Shown piece by piece: positions 33,979 to 44,015 of a DNA stretch of 58,709 nt. The number at the start of each line of letters is the position of its first letter. Positions within the stretch are counted from its first letter, which is position 1. The position numbers and the translations under genes were made by a program. The stretch comes from CALMFQ01 sp964495595 (lineage in GTDB: Bacteria; Pseudomonadota; Gammaproteobacteria; Burkholderiales; SCOH01): positions 1 through 58,709 of the forward strand of contig CAZBWH010000009.1 in the NCBI GenBank assembly GCA_964495595.1. The letters run 5' to 3'. Under the pieces are notes generated by a model. That model saw only the letters and a list, made by a program, of their open reading frames with translations, was not told where the DNA came from and did no database searches.

Positions 33979-36900
33979 GTGACCAGAACCCACGCCCGTG
34001 TCGCAAAAGCTCTGCCGTTGCTGGTATTTCTCATCGGTTTGATGTTCAGCGTATGGGCGGCCAAGCGGGTGTATTCATCTTCGCAAGGTGCTTTGGCCAA
34101 GCAGTTTGACGAACTGGCGTACGCCGTCTCACTGCAGATCCACCAGCAATTCGATCATTACGTCACCGGTTTGAAAAGTGCGCGCGCCTTGCTGCTGCAT
34201 GATCCAGACCGGATGAGCAAGCGTGAATTCCAGACTAGCCTTGCCCAAGGGCAAATAATGGAGTTGTTTCATGGCGCGACCGGAGTAGGGGCGCTACGCC
34301 ATGTACCACCCGGGCAGGAGTCGGCGTTTCTTGCCTGGGCCCGCCAGCAGGTTGATCCGGGCTATGTGCTCAAACCAGCCCCATCTCAAGTCCCGCAAGC
34401 GGTGAGGATGCCGGTTGTCTGGTTCGAATCCGGCCGGGGCGGCCGGGCGGTCGAAGGGCTCGATCTGGCTGGCGAGCCGGCCGCCCGGCAGGCCGCCCTG
34501 TTGGCTGCCGATGAGGCCGCTCCGGTCTTGTCGGCCAGACTGTCGCTTCCCGGTGAGCTGGAGTCACAGCACGCCTTGCTGCTGCCGGTATACCGCCCCG
34601 GCGTGATGCCGCTTGCACCGAAAGCGCGTCGTGCCGCACTGTGGGGCTGGGTAGTGGCCCCGTTGTTGATCGATCGGCTGCTGGCTGACGTTCAGCAGCG
34701 ATATTCGTCACAGCTGCTGCTGTCGATACATGAGCGGCAGGCCGATGGCACCTTGCTTGCACTGCTGGCAACGCATGGCGTCGAGGCTGCAGAGCCCGGC
34801 GATACACTCTATCGCCCGCTGCCGGTTACGTTCGGCAAGCGAGAGTGGATCGTTACGGCTCGTGCGAGCCAGTCATTCTCGGCCAGGCTAAGCCCGCTTC
34901 CCGCGTGGCTTACCCTCGGAGTGGGTGTGATTGTGTCGGCCTTGTTGGCTGCCGTTGCGTCGATGCTGGCCCGCAGCCGTGCCCGTCTGGCTCGTACCGC
35001 GGCGGAGGCTGTCGACTCGCTGCGCCTTTCCGAACAGCGCCATCAGGACATGGTTAACCGGGTACCGGCAGCCTTCTACCAGCTTGCGCTGATGCCGGAT
35101 GGCCAGAGCCAGTTGCGGTACATGAGCCCGAAAATCAGGGAAATGTTCAATATACAGATTGCCTCGTTCGAGCAATTTCTCGGGTTGATGCCGGCCACGG
35201 ATCGTGAGCGTTGGCTGGCGATGCTTGCGGATCGTCGTGACGGCCTGGTCAGGCAGTTCGAAGGACGGTTTCTCTATTCCGGGTCTTTGGTTGGTTGGTG
35301 GCAATCTTATTCACGGCAAACCGCTTTGACCGACGGTGGCTGCCTGGTAGACGGCCTGTTGTTCGATATTACCGAGAGCAAGGAAACCGAGCAGAGCTTG
35401 CATGCGGCGCAGCAAAGGCTCGAGTTGGCGATTGAAACCGGCGAAATCGGCCTTTGGGATTGGCTCTTGCCTGAGGGGAAGGTCGCCATCAACCCTCAGG
35501 CGGGTGCATTGCTGGGGTTCCACCCAGACCAATCGGAAGATGCCGTGGCGACCTGGCAGCAGCGAGTGCATCCGGATGATCTGGCCGACGTCAATGCAGC
35601 GTTGCAGCAGCATCTTCATGGCCAGACCCGCTTGTTCAGCCGGGATGTACGAATGCGCTCCGGGGAGAACGGCTGGCGCTGGGTCCGGTACGCCGGCCGG
35701 GTGGTGGAACGAGGCGAGGATGGCCGGGCTGTACGCATGCTGGGTACCCTGATTGATATCGACCAGTTGCGAAAGAAGGAGCAGGCATTGCGGGAAAGCC
35801 TGACCATGCACGACCTGATTTTCCGTCATGCCTCGGTCGGGCTGGCCATGACCCGTGATCGCAGGTTTGTCCGGGTCAGTGCGATGCTGGCCAGCACCTT
35901 GGGCATGTCGGTGCATGAACTGGAGGGGCAGCCGACCCGCATCCTGTACCCGGACGATGCCGCTTTTGACTTGGTCGGCAGCTTGATCAGCGAGGTCTTG
36001 CCAACCGGCCAGCTTGCCGAGCATGAATTGAGCCTTGTGCGCCGTGACGGCAATATTTTCTGGGGGCGCATGCAGGGCAAGGCGATAGATCCTTCTGATC
36101 TTTCCAAGGGGGTGATCTGGATCATCGAAGATTTTTCCGAGCGGCGGCAGCGGGAGGCGTTGTTGGAACAAGCCCGGCTGGCCGCCGAGGCGGCCAGCCG
36201 GGCCAAATCAGAGTTTCTGGCCAACATGAGTCATGAGATCCGTACACCGATGAACGCCGTGATCGGCTTCACCTCCATCCTGCTCGACTCAGATCTGTCT
36301 GCCGAGCAGCGAGACTACACCCAGTCCATCCGCACGGCAGGGGAGGCGATGCTGACGCTGATTAACGATTTGCTGGATTTTTCCAAGATCGAGGCCGGCA
36401 AGCTGGAGCTGGAGTCGATTGAATTCGATATCCGCACCGCTTTTGACGAAACACTGGAAATCGTAGCCGAAAAAGCGGCCAGCAAGCAGCTCGAACTGGT
36501 ATGCTTGGTGCAGCCATCAGTGCCGGATCGCGTTATCGGAGATCCTGGACGATTGCGGCAAGTGCTGCTGAATCTGGTCAATAACGCAATCAAGTTTACC
36601 GAAGCCGGTGAGGTCATTATCCGGGCGCAAGCCAGACCGAGCCAGGACGGCAACGTCGTGATCAGGGTTGAGGTTCACGATACCGGAATGGGGATCCCGG
36701 CCGGGATCCACCCTCGGCTGTTTACTGCTTTTTCCCAGGCAGATGCTTCGATGACCCGGAAATTCGGCGGCACCGGGTTGGGGTTGTCGATCTGCAGGCG
36801 CTTGGTCGAGGCCATGGGTGGAGCGATCGGCGTGCAGAGCAGCGAGGGGCAGGGTTCATGTTTCTGGTTTGAAGTGCCCACACAGATCGTTGCAGGCTGG

Positions 36901-38136
36901 GTCAGAAGTGCGCTGCTACCGGATGCCGTTCGCGGGCAACGGGTGGTTGCGGTGGATGATAATTCGGCCAGCCGTGAATTGCTGGCCATGCAGTTGCAGC
37001 GCATCGGCCTGATGCCCAGCGTCCACGCCAGTCCTGATGCCTTGCTGGACGAGTTGCGCCAGGGGGGTGGGCAATACGCACTGGCCATTCTCGACTTGAA
37101 GATCGCCGGCGTTGATGGCTTTTCGCTTGCCACGCAGATTCGTGCTCTGCCCGGACTGGCGCACCTGCCGTTGGTGCTGTTGACTTCGCTGACCCGGGCC
37201 GGTCAGGCCCGCCAGGCCAGGGAAGCCCATTTCTCCGCCTATCTATCAAAGCCGGTTCGCGAGTCCCAATTGCTGCAGTGCATCAACGAGGTATTGCAGT
37301 TACGGCAGGACGATCCTTCGCTGATTACGATCCATTCGCTGGCCGAACGCGAAGCAGCCTCCAGACCGAGAGTGTTGCTGGCCGAGGATAATCCGGTGAA
37401 TCAGAAGGTTGCAGTCTTGATTCTTGAGAAGCTCAATTGTCGTGTCGACGTGGCATCCAATGGCAAGGAGGCTGTTCAGGCACTGCAGGATTTTCACTAC
37501 GACATCGTGTTCATGGATTGCCAGATGCCGGAAATGGATGGCTACGATGCAACCCGGGCCATCCGTAGCATGGGTGTGCCACGGGCTGATGTTCCGGTGG
37601 TGGCGTTGACTGCCAATGCGTTCAAGGAAGACCAGGATCTGTGCTTTGCAGCCGGGATGAGCGACTTTCTCAGCAAGCCGGTGACGGCAGGCGGACTGGA
37701 GGCCGTGCTGAAGAAGTGGTTGGTTGCGCCAGCCGGGCCGCAGCAGGCTCCCGCTGCCACGTCGTCGCCACCATCCGGCGCCATGGTGGCAAAGCTTGAT
37801 ATCAGCCCGATCCGCAGGACGCTGGATGACATGGCTGCCATGCTGGGTGAGACTATCGTGCCCGAGGTGCTGTCATTGTTCGGCGCGACCGTTGATGAGT
37901 TGCTGCCCCAGTTACAGCAATCGGTGAATGCCAATGACTGTGAAGGCGTACGGCGGATCGCACACCGGATCAAGGGTACGCTGGGGCAGATCGGCGCCAG
38001 CGATACCGCGGCGCTGGCAGCACAACTGGAACAGTCTGCCATCGTAGCCGACAAGGATCGCCTGCCTGCCTTGTCACGCCATTTGCTCGATCAGCTCGCG
38101 CAGATTCGTACAGCCCTGTCCGAGGCTTCACCGTAG
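33979..38136 (+). CDS. Large CHASE/PAS hybrid sensor histidine kinase with two receivers and an HPt domain
   Basis: The 1385-residue protein starts at a GTG with GGAG seven bases upstream. The order is: helix 1 (about 11-29), periplasmic CHASE-type domain (about 40-225), helix 2 (about 310-330), three PAS-type domains (about 354-470, 479-600, 609-730), HisKA with the His at about 752 (ANMSHEIRTPMNA), HATPase (about 850-967; FGGTGLGLSI), receiver 1 (about 988-1105; AILDLKIAGVDG), receiver 2 (about 1131-1246; Asp near 1180 in MDCQMPEMDG), and HPt with the His at about 1329 (RIAHRIKGTLGQIGA). It therefore contains a full phosphorelay except for an output regulator. CHASE domains bind small extracellular ligands. 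The frame is open upstream to 33370, but that part is antisense to metG and not coding. Confidence 0.92.
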   Translation: MTRTHARVAKALPLLVFLIGLMFSVWAAKRVYSSSQGALAKQFDELAYAVSLQIHQQFDHYVTGLKSARALLLHDPDRMSKREFQTSLAQGQIMELFHGATGVGALRHVPPGQESAFLAWARQQVDPGYVLKPAPSQVPQAVRMPVVWFESGRGGRAVEGLDLAGEPAARQAALLAADEAAPVLSARLSLPGELESQHALLLPVYRPGVMPLAPKARRAALWGWVVAPLLIDRLLADVQQRYSSQLLLSIHERQADGTLLALLATHGVEAAEPGDTLYRPLPVTFGKREWIVTARASQSFSARLSPLPAWLTLGVGVIVSALLAAVASMLARSRARLARTAAEAVDSLRLSEQRHQDMVNRVPAAFYQLALMPDGQSQLRYMSPKIREMFNIQIASFEQFLGLMPATDRERWLAMLADRRDGLVRQFEGRFLYSGSLVGWWQSYSRQTALTDGGCLVDGLLFDITESKETEQSLHAAQQRLELAIETGEIGLWDWLLPEGKVAINPQAGALLGFHPDQSEDAVATWQQRVHPDDLADVNAALQQHLHGQTRLFSRDVRMRSGENGWRWVRYAGRVVERGEDGRAVRMLGTLIDIDQLRKKEQALRESLTMHDLIFRHASVGLAMTRDRRFVRVSAMLASTLGMSVHELEGQPTRILYPDDAAFDLVGSLISEVLPTGQLAEHELSLVRRDGNIFWGRMQGKAIDPSDLSKGVIWIIEDFSERRQREALLEQARLAAEAASRAKSEFLANMSHEIRTPMNAVIGFTSILLDSDLSAEQRDYTQSIRTAGEAMLTLINDLLDFSKIEAGKLELESIEFDIRTAFDETLEIVAEKAASKQLELVCLVQPSVPDRVIGDPGRLRQVLLNLVNNAIKFTEAGEVIIRAQARPSQDGNVVIRVEVHDTGMGIPAGIHPRLFTAFSQADASMTRKFGGTGLGLSICRRLVEAMGGAIGVQSSEGQGSCFWFEVPTQIVAGWVRSALLPDAVRGQRVVAVDDNSASRELLAMQLQRIGLMPSVHASPDALLDELRQGGGQYALAILDLKIAGVDGFSLATQIRALPGLAHLPLVLLTSLTRAGQARQAREAHFSAYLSKPVRESQLLQCINEVLQLRQDDPSLITIHSLAEREAASRPRVLLAEDNPVNQKVAVLILEKLNCRVDVASNGKEAVQALQDFHYDIVFMDCQMPEMDGYDATRAIRSMGVPRADVPVVALTANAFKEDQDLCFAAGMSDFLSKPVTAGGLEAVLKKWLVAPAGPQQAPAATSSPPSGAMVAKLDISPIRRTLDDMAAMLGETIVPEVLSLFGATVDELLPQLQQSVNANDCEGVRRIAHRIKGTLGQIGASDTAALAAQLEQSAIVADKDRLPALSRHLLDQLAQIRTALSEASP

Positions 38137-38199
38137 ACCGGGGGGTAACCGGTGGCAAGGCCCGGCTTGCTGCGAAGGCGACATCGGTGTCAACCGGGT

Positions 38200-40896
38200 C
38201 TAATCCTGGCCAAACAAAGCACGCCACAGCTGCATGACGTTGTCCCGCATGGCTTGGAGCGATCCGTCGTCCTGGCTGGCAGACTTCTGGCTATTCAGCC
38301 GTTGAGCATGCTGCAGGCGCCGATAAGTGCGGTAGGCATCCCGACAGCGTCCGGCCAGATCGTCACTCAGCAAGCCGGCTGTCGCCGCGCGTTGCAGGAG
38401 TGCAATGTTGCCGACATTGTCGGCCAGCTCGGGGTGGTCGCAGGCGTATGCCAGCACCAGGTATTGCACCGAGAACTCGACATCGATGATGCCTCCCCGA
38501 CCGTGTTTGAGATCAAATCCGGCCGTATCGCCGAGTTTGTTGCTCAGCATCTTGTGCCGCATGGCGTAGATTTCGTCCCGTAGCAATGTTGTATTGCGTC
38601 TTGCCGTCAGTATCCGGCGCTTGATCGTGTCAAACTGGCTGCCTACAGACGGATCTCCTGCAGCAAAGCGGGCACGGGTCAGCGCCTGGTGTTCCCACAT
38701 CCATGCATCCCGCTGCTGATACTGCTCGAACGCCGCTATCGAGCTGACCAGCAGGCCGCTGGCACCATTCGGGCGAAGCCGCAAGTCGACGTCGTACAGC
38801 ATTCCGGCCGGCGTCAGCGTGGTCAACCAAGTGTTGATCCGCTTGGCGAGCCGGGCATAGGTTTCGCCGGCATTCTCGTCGGCATCGTCGTAGAGGAAAA
38901 TAATATCCAGATCAGAGGCATAGCCCAGCTCCTTGCCGCCCAGCTTGCCATATCCGATGATGGCGAAGGCAGGCTGCTCCCGGTGCCGCTTTGGTAGCGC
39001 GGCCCAGCAGCAGCGAAGTGTCTGGTTCAACACCAGATCGGCCAGATCGGACAGGTGATCAGAGAGCGTTTCCAGCGACAGCATGCCGGCCAGATCCTGT
39101 GACACCAGACGGAAAATCTGTGCATGCTGGAAGTGACGCAAGATTTCCATTTGCTGCTCCTGATCGCCAGCCGCATGGTCCAGTTCTGCCGACTGATACC
39201 GGGCCAGCGCGGCCCAGTCAGGTGGTGCATACAGTAGGCGCGCATCCAGCAGTTCGTCGAGCAGGATGGGGTGGCGGGTCAGGTATTCGGATACCCATGG
39301 ACTGGCACTGTACAGGGTGGCAATCCGTTTCAGCGTCTGCGGATGCTCGATCAGCAGTGACAGATAGGCTTCGCGCCGGCAGATCGCTTCAATCAGCTGC
39401 AGCATCCGTTCCAGTGTTTGCCCGGCATTGTCAAATCCCGCAGCCACCTCGATGATCGGAGGTAGCAAGCGGTCAAGTTTGGCGCGGCTTTTATCCGGGA
39501 GCTGAGCGTATCGGGCTGATCGGCGGAACTGGTGCAGCCGGTCCCGGGCCGCCGGCACGTTGTCGAAGCCCAGTTGTCCGAGCGTCTGGTCGCAGGTGCC
39601 CGGATCGTCGACATCTGACCATAATCCGTCCAGCGGATGTTCCGCCTCGTCCTGAGGGGTGGCGAATACCTGTTCGAAATGCCGGGTTACCTTGCTGCGG
39701 TGGCGATCCAGTTCAACCAGCAGGGCAGCAAAGCCGTCAAACCCCATTGCGGACGCGACCAGCTGTCGATCTGCATCGTTGCGTGGCAGCGTCTGTGTCT
39801 GGCCGTCATCCAGGTATTGCAGGCGGTGTTCCAGATTGCGCAGGAACACATACGCAGCCTTCAGTTCGATGACGGTATCGGCTGGCAGATACTGGCGTGC
39901 GCCCAGTTCATCGAGCACCATTCGAGTCGGCCTGATCTGCAAGGCCCGCTCGCGCCCGCCGCGAATCAGCTGGAACACCTGGGCAATGAATTCGATTTCG
40001 CGAATTCCGCCCGGCCCAAGCTTGATGTTGTCCTGCATGTCCTTGCGCGCCACTTCTCGCCGGATCTGTGCGTGCAGGCTGCGCATGGAGCCATAGGCAC
40101 CGAAATCCAGATATTTGCGGAATACGAATGGCCGGACAATCTGCATCAACCCGTCCGTGTCGCCGCACATCGCTCGACCCTTGATCCATGCATACCTTTC
40201 CCATTCACGCCCCTGGGTATGCAGGTAGTTCTCCAGCGAAGCGAAGCTCGAAACCAGTGGCCCGCTATCGCCATAGGGGCGCAAGCGCATGTCGACGCGG
40301 AACACGAAGCCATCGGCTGTCGCGTCGTTGAGTGCCGCAATCAGCTTGCGACCCAGGAGGGTGAAGTACTCATGGTTCGATATCCGGCGCGGCCCACTGG
40401 TCTGGCCCTCTTCCGGATAAATAAAAATAAGGTCGATGTCGGAAGATACATTCAGCTCGCCTCCACCTAGCTTGCCCATCCCAACGATAATCATTGCTTG
40501 CCCGGACTGGCTCTCTTCGCCAATGGGGCTGCCATACATCACGGCAAGCGACTGGTTCAGCCAGTCGTGTGCACGGGCAACCGTAGTATTTGCCAGCGCC
40601 GTGGTGCAATCGACTACTTCATCCAGATGCCCCCATCCGGCCAGATCACGTGCGAAAATCCGCGCCATTGCCCGCTTGCGAAGTCGGCGCAGCAGCCGCT
40701 TCAGATCCTCTTCATCCGCCGGGGCAGGCTGGCTTTGCAACCATTCGTCCATCGCCGTTACATCAAACGGCTGTCCTAATGAATCGCGTGTTGCAGTAAA
40801 AATGTCCGGATTGCTCACCTCAAGGCGCTGAAGATAGCGGCTGTGAGCAACGGCAAAATCAAACGCTTGGTCTGAGCTGGAAAACCGCAACGGCAT
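38200..40896 (-). CDS. glnE: Bifunctional glutamine synthetase adenylyltransferase/deadenylase
   Basis: The 898-residue enzyme adds AMP to, and removes it from, glutamine synthetase in response to PII and glutamine. Two nucleotidyltransferase domains are visible, each with a GxGKLGGxEL...SDxD motif: MGKLGGGELNVSSDIDLIFI in the N-terminal half and YGKLGGKELGYASDLDIIFL in the C-terminal half. I chose the start at 40896 (MPLRFSSSDQAFDF, ribosome-like GGGGATATTCATC upstream). The open frame to 41019 would overlap fliE. It converges on the hybrid kinase gene with a 63-base gap. Confidence 0.95.
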   Translation of the reverse strand: MPLRFSSSDQAFDFAVAHSRYLQRLEVSNPDIFTATRDSLGQPFDVTAMDEWLQSQPAPADEEDLKRLLRRLRKRAMARIFARDLAGWGHLDEVVDCTTALANTTVARAHDWLNQSLAVMYGSPIGEESQSGQAMIIVGMGKLGGGELNVSSDIDLIFIYPEEGQTSGPRRISNHEYFTLLGRKLIAALNDATADGFVFRVDMRLRPYGDSGPLVSSFASLENYLHTQGREWERYAWIKGRAMCGDTDGLMQIVRPFVFRKYLDFGAYGSMRSLHAQIRREVARKDMQDNIKLGPGGIREIEFIAQVFQLIRGGRERALQIRPTRMVLDELGARQYLPADTVIELKAAYVFLRNLEHRLQYLDDGQTQTLPRNDADRQLVASAMGFDGFAALLVELDRHRSKVTRHFEQVFATPQDEAEHPLDGLWSDVDDPGTCDQTLGQLGFDNVPAARDRLHQFRRSARYAQLPDKSRAKLDRLLPPIIEVAAGFDNAGQTLERMLQLIEAICRREAYLSLLIEHPQTLKRIATLYSASPWVSEYLTRHPILLDELLDARLLYAPPDWAALARYQSAELDHAAGDQEQQMEILRHFQHAQIFRLVSQDLAGMLSLETLSDHLSDLADLVLNQTLRCCWAALPKRHREQPAFAIIGYGKLGGKELGYASDLDIIFLYDDADENAGETYARLAKRINTWLTTLTPAGMLYDVDLRLRPNGASGLLVSSIAAFEQYQQRDAWMWEHQALTRARFAAGDPSVGSQFDTIKRRILTARRNTTLLRDEIYAMRHKMLSNKLGDTAGFDLKHGRGGIIDVEFSVQYLVLAYACDHPELADNVGNIALLQRAATAGLLSDDLAGRCRDAYRTYRRLQHAQRLNSQKSASQDDGSLQAMRDNVMQLWRALFGQD

Positions 40897-40989
40897 GATG
40901 AATATCCCCGGGCTGGCAAAAGCCCATTCTAGCAACGCCTGCAGGCAATCTGACTTGCATTTTGTTAAGCCAGCCGTTGCCGATTTGGC

Positions 40990-40995
40990 TATAAT
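40990..40995 (+). promoter_or_regulatory. Possible -10 element before fliE
   Basis: TATAAT, a perfect sigma-70 -10 hexamer, lies 22 bases before the fliE ATG. No well-spaced -35 hexamer is visible. A sigma-54-like GGCA...TTGC pair upstream (40944-40956) is one base too widely spaced. Which sigma factor is used cannot be settled from the sequence. Confidence 0.3.
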
Positions 40996-41017
40996 CCCCA
41001 GCAAGAGGACTGGAATC

Positions 41018-41338
41018 ATGAGCGTAAACGGAATCGATCAGATGCTGGGTGAATTGAGGGCAATGTCGGCCAAGGCGGCCAACGTTGGCTCTGCCACGCC
41101 CAAAGAAGCTGCGCCAGTCGATTTTGCCTCGCTGCTCAAATCATCCATCGACCAGGTCAATCAGGCCCAGCAGCAATCGCAGGCCATGCAAAAGCAGTTC
41201 GAGCTGGGCGCGCCGGATACCAATCTGCAGGATGTCATGGTGTCGTTGCAGAAGGCCAGCCTTTCCTTTGAAACCATGGTTCAGGTGCGCAACAAGCTGG
41301 TATCGGCATACCAGGAAATCATGAATATCCAAGTCTGA
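41018..41338 (+). CDS. fliE: Flagellar hook-basal body protein FliE
   Basis: The 106-residue protein joins the MS ring to the rod. It begins MSVNGIDQMLGELRAMSAK and has the C-terminal family segment LQKASLSFETMVQVRNKLVS and AYQEIMNIQV. It is the first gene of a fliEFGHIJ run. The open frame extends left to 40895, but the ATG at 41018 follows GAGGACTGGAATC and matches the family start. Confidence 0.95.
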   Translation: MSVNGIDQMLGELRAMSAKAANVGSATPKEAAPVDFASLLKSSIDQVNQAQQQSQAMQKQFELGAPDTNLQDVMVSLQKASLSFETMVQVRNKLVSAYQEIMNIQV

Positions 41339-41359
41339 GCGTAACAGAGCCGAGCCGCT

Positions 41360-43021
41360 ATGCCCGAAGCTTTGCGGCAGTTGATTGCTGCCACCCAGCA
41401 GAGATTTAACAGCCTTCAAAAAAACCAGCAGATTGCAGTGATGATCGGCATCGCAACCGCGGTTGCGCTGATCGTCGGTGCCGTGCTGTGGACTTCGTCT
41501 ACTCCCTACAAAATCCTGTTCAGCAACCTGGCTGACAAAGATGGCGGTGCCATTACCCAGGCCCTGCAGCAGATGAACATCCAGTACAAGACCGAGCCTG
41601 GCGGGGTGATCAGCGTTCCGGCCGAGCAGGTATACGATATCCGGCTTCGTCTTGCGTCGCAGGGACTGCCAAAAGGCGGGACCGTCGGATTTGAGCTGAT
41701 GGACAACCAGAAGCTTGGTGTCAGCCAGTTTTCCGAGCAGGTGAATTACCAGCGTTCCATCGAGGGTGAACTGGGTAGGTCGATCGAGTCGCTGGCGTCG
41801 GTTGAGTCTGCACGGGTACATCTGGCTATTCCGCGTGCCACCGTGTTCCTGCGCGAGCAGCAAAAGCCGACCGCTTCTGTCATCCTGACCCTGCATGCCG
41901 GGCGTGCACTGGATTCCGCCCAGGTAGCGGGTATCGTCCATCTGGTGTCGAGCAGTGTGCCGGATTTGCCGGTCAAGAATGTCACGGTTGTTGACCAGAA
42001 CGGTAACCTGCTCAGCAGCAGCATCGACGCCAACAATCCTGGCGGTCTTGATGCGCGCCAGCTCAATTACTTGCGTAATGTCGAACATGGTTACGTCAAG
42101 CGGATCGAAGCCATTCTTGAGCCGATCGCGGGCAAGAACAATGTCAAGGCCGAGGTGACGGCAGCGCTGGATTTTGCAGAAACCGAGCAGACCTCCGAAA
42201 CGTATCGCCCCAATTCCCCACCCGAGAAGCAGGCAATACGCAGTCAGCAATCGCAGGAAACCGTCAATGGTGACGACAAGCTGGCCTCGGGTGTGCCAGG
42301 AGCCTTTTCCAACCAACCGCCGGGTAATGCCACTGCACCGATCACTCAGCCGCCCGGCAATCGCCCCGGAGCTACCGGGGCTGGTACCAATCCCGGTTCC
42401 AGCCACAAGGAAGTCACCACCAATTACGAGGTCGACAAGACAGTTCAGCATACGCGGCAGCCAGTTGGAACAATCAAGCGTCTCTCAGCCGCAGTGGTGG
42501 TGAATTACAAGCCGGTGGCAGACAAAGCTGGCAAGACCAGCTTCAAGCCATACACTCCCCAGGAGTTGACCCAGATCAACAATCTGGTGCGGGAGGCGAT
42601 GGGTTACAACCAGGGGCGGGGTGATACGCTGAATGTCGTCAATGCTCCGTTTGCCGGGGCCACCGAAGCCCTGTCTCCAGTTGACAAGCTGCTGGCCGAA
42701 GCTGCGGCCAATTGGCAGCAGATTTTCAGGAATGTATTGATTACTCTGGTGATCCTGTACCTGATCTTTGGCGTGATCCGGCCGGCAATCAAGTACATGA
42801 CCAAGTCGCCTGAGCCGGAGAAAGAACTAGAAGAGGATATGACACCAGAGCAGATCGCCGAGATAGAAGCCGAAGATGCAGCCAAGCATGAAGAGCAGGA
42901 AGTGGCGCAGGCCTTGGCTACCTATGCGGATAATCTGCAGTCGGTGAAGGATATGGCCAAGAACGATCCCCGCATGGTCGCCGGCGTGGTCAAGGCATGG
43001 ATAAGCAAAGAAGATGAGTGA
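41360..43021 (+). CDS. fliF: Flagellar MS-ring protein FliF
   Basis: The 553-residue protein forms the MS ring in the inner membrane. A membrane helix lies at about 28-48 (VMIGIATAVALIVGAVLW) and another near 455-475 (VLITLVILYLIFGVIRPAI). Between them lie ring-building motifs (YKILFSNLADKDGGAITQAL; VESARVHLAIPRATVFLREQ) and a Pro/Gly/Asn-rich disordered stretch (about 300-355). The C-terminal cytoplasmic tail binds FliG. Its 3' end overlaps fliG by eight bases. Confidence 0.96.
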   Translation: MPEALRQLIAATQQRFNSLQKNQQIAVMIGIATAVALIVGAVLWTSSTPYKILFSNLADKDGGAITQALQQMNIQYKTEPGGVISVPAEQVYDIRLRLASQGLPKGGTVGFELMDNQKLGVSQFSEQVNYQRSIEGELGRSIESLASVESARVHLAIPRATVFLREQQKPTASVILTLHAGRALDSAQVAGIVHLVSSSVPDLPVKNVTVVDQNGNLLSSSIDANNPGGLDARQLNYLRNVEHGYVKRIEAILEPIAGKNNVKAEVTAALDFAETEQTSETYRPNSPPEKQAIRSQQSQETVNGDDKLASGVPGAFSNQPPGNATAPITQPPGNRPGATGAGTNPGSSHKEVTTNYEVDKTVQHTRQPVGTIKRLSAAVVVNYKPVADKAGKTSFKPYTPQELTQINNLVREAMGYNQGRGDTLNVVNAPFAGATEALSPVDKLLAEAAANWQQIFRNVLITLVILYLIFGVIRPAIKYMTKSPEPEKELEEDMTPEQIAEIEAEDAAKHEEQEVAQALATYADNLQSVKDMAKNDPRMVAGVVKAWISKEDE

Positions 43022-44015
43022 CACTGGTTTGCGCAAGAGCGCCATATTGATGCTGTGCCTTGGCGAGGAAGCTGCGGTTGAGGTATTCAAGTACCTTGGC
43101 CCGAAAGAGGTTCAGAAGCTGGGTGCTACCATGGCAGCCATCGAGAATGTCAACCGTGACGAAATCGATGAGGTGCTGAAGGATTTTCATGCCGAAATCG
43201 AGAATCGTGCCAGCCTGGGGGCATCGGATGAATACCTGCGTTCGGTATTGACCAAGGCGCTGGGTACCGAGCGGGCCAATAACCTGCTTGATCGCATCTT
43301 GCAGGGCAACGAGGCCAATAACGGGATCGAGGGGCTGAAGTGGATGGATTCGGCCGCTGTTGCCGAACTGATCAAGAACGAGCATCCGCAGATCATCGCA
43401 ACGATCCTGGTGCATCTGGAGCAGGATCAGTCGGCCGAGGTGCTGTCGCATTTCGTTGAGCGGTTACGCAACGATGTCTTGTTGAGGATCGCGACGCTGG
43501 AGGGCGTGCAGCCTTCTGCATTGCGTGAGCTGAACGAGGTATTGACCCAGTTGCTGTCTGGATCTGACAAGATCAAGAAGAGTGCGATGGGCGGTATCCA
43601 GACTGCGGCCGAGATTCTCAACATGATGGGTGGGGTGGTCGAAACCTCCGCGTTGGCGGCCATTCGCGAATATGACCCGGAGCTGGCGCAGAAAATCCAG
43701 GACAAGATGTTCGTGTTCGACAATCTGCTCGATCTGGACGATCGTGGCATTCAGTTGTTGTTGCGCGAGGTTCAATCCGAATCGCTGATTATTGCCCTCA
43801 AGGGAACCAACCCCGAGCTCAAGGAGAAAATCTTCCGCAATATGTCGCAACGCGCAGCCGAGATGTTGCGTGACGATCTTGACGCCAAAGGCCCGGTCAG
43901 ACTGTCCGAAGTCGAGGCCGAGCAGCGTGAGATTCTCAAGATCGTTCGCAGGCTGGCTGACGAAGGTCAGTTGGTGCTAGGCGGCAAGGGTGGAGACGAG
44001 GGTCTTGTCGAATAA
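43014..44015 (+). CDS. fliG: Flagellar motor switch protein FliG
   Basis: The 333-residue C-ring protein transmits torque. The N-terminal domain has LRKSAILMLCLGEEAAVEVF. The middle domain carries the EHPQ motif (KNEHPQIIATILVHLE). The C-terminal domain has charged residues on its torque helix (DDRGIQLLLREVQSESLIIA). The length and domain order are standard. Confidence 0.96.
   Translation: MSDTGLRKSAILMLCLGEEAAVEVFKYLGPKEVQKLGATMAAIENVNRDEIDEVLKDFHAEIENRASLGASDEYLRSVLTKALGTERANNLLDRILQGNEANNGIEGLKWMDSAAVAELIKNEHPQIIATILVHLEQDQSAEVLSHFVERLRNDVLLRIATLEGVQPSALRELNEVLTQLLSGSDKIKKSAMGGIQTAAEILNMMGGVVETSALAAIREYDPELAQKIQDKMFVFDNLLDLDDRGIQLLLREVQSESLIIALKGTNPELKEKIFRNMSQRAAEMLRDDLDAKGPVRLSEVEAEQREILKIVRRLADEGQLVLGGKGGDEGLVE

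Noticed and set aside
40944..40956. Sigma-54 promoter ahead of fliE
   Set aside because: A GGCA...TTGC pair is present but its GG-to-GC spacing is one base too long and the context does not match the consensus.
40897..41019. Extended start of glnE overlapping fliE
   Set aside because: It would add 41 residues not seen in the family and overlap the divergent fliE start; MPLRFSSSDQ at 40896 matches better.
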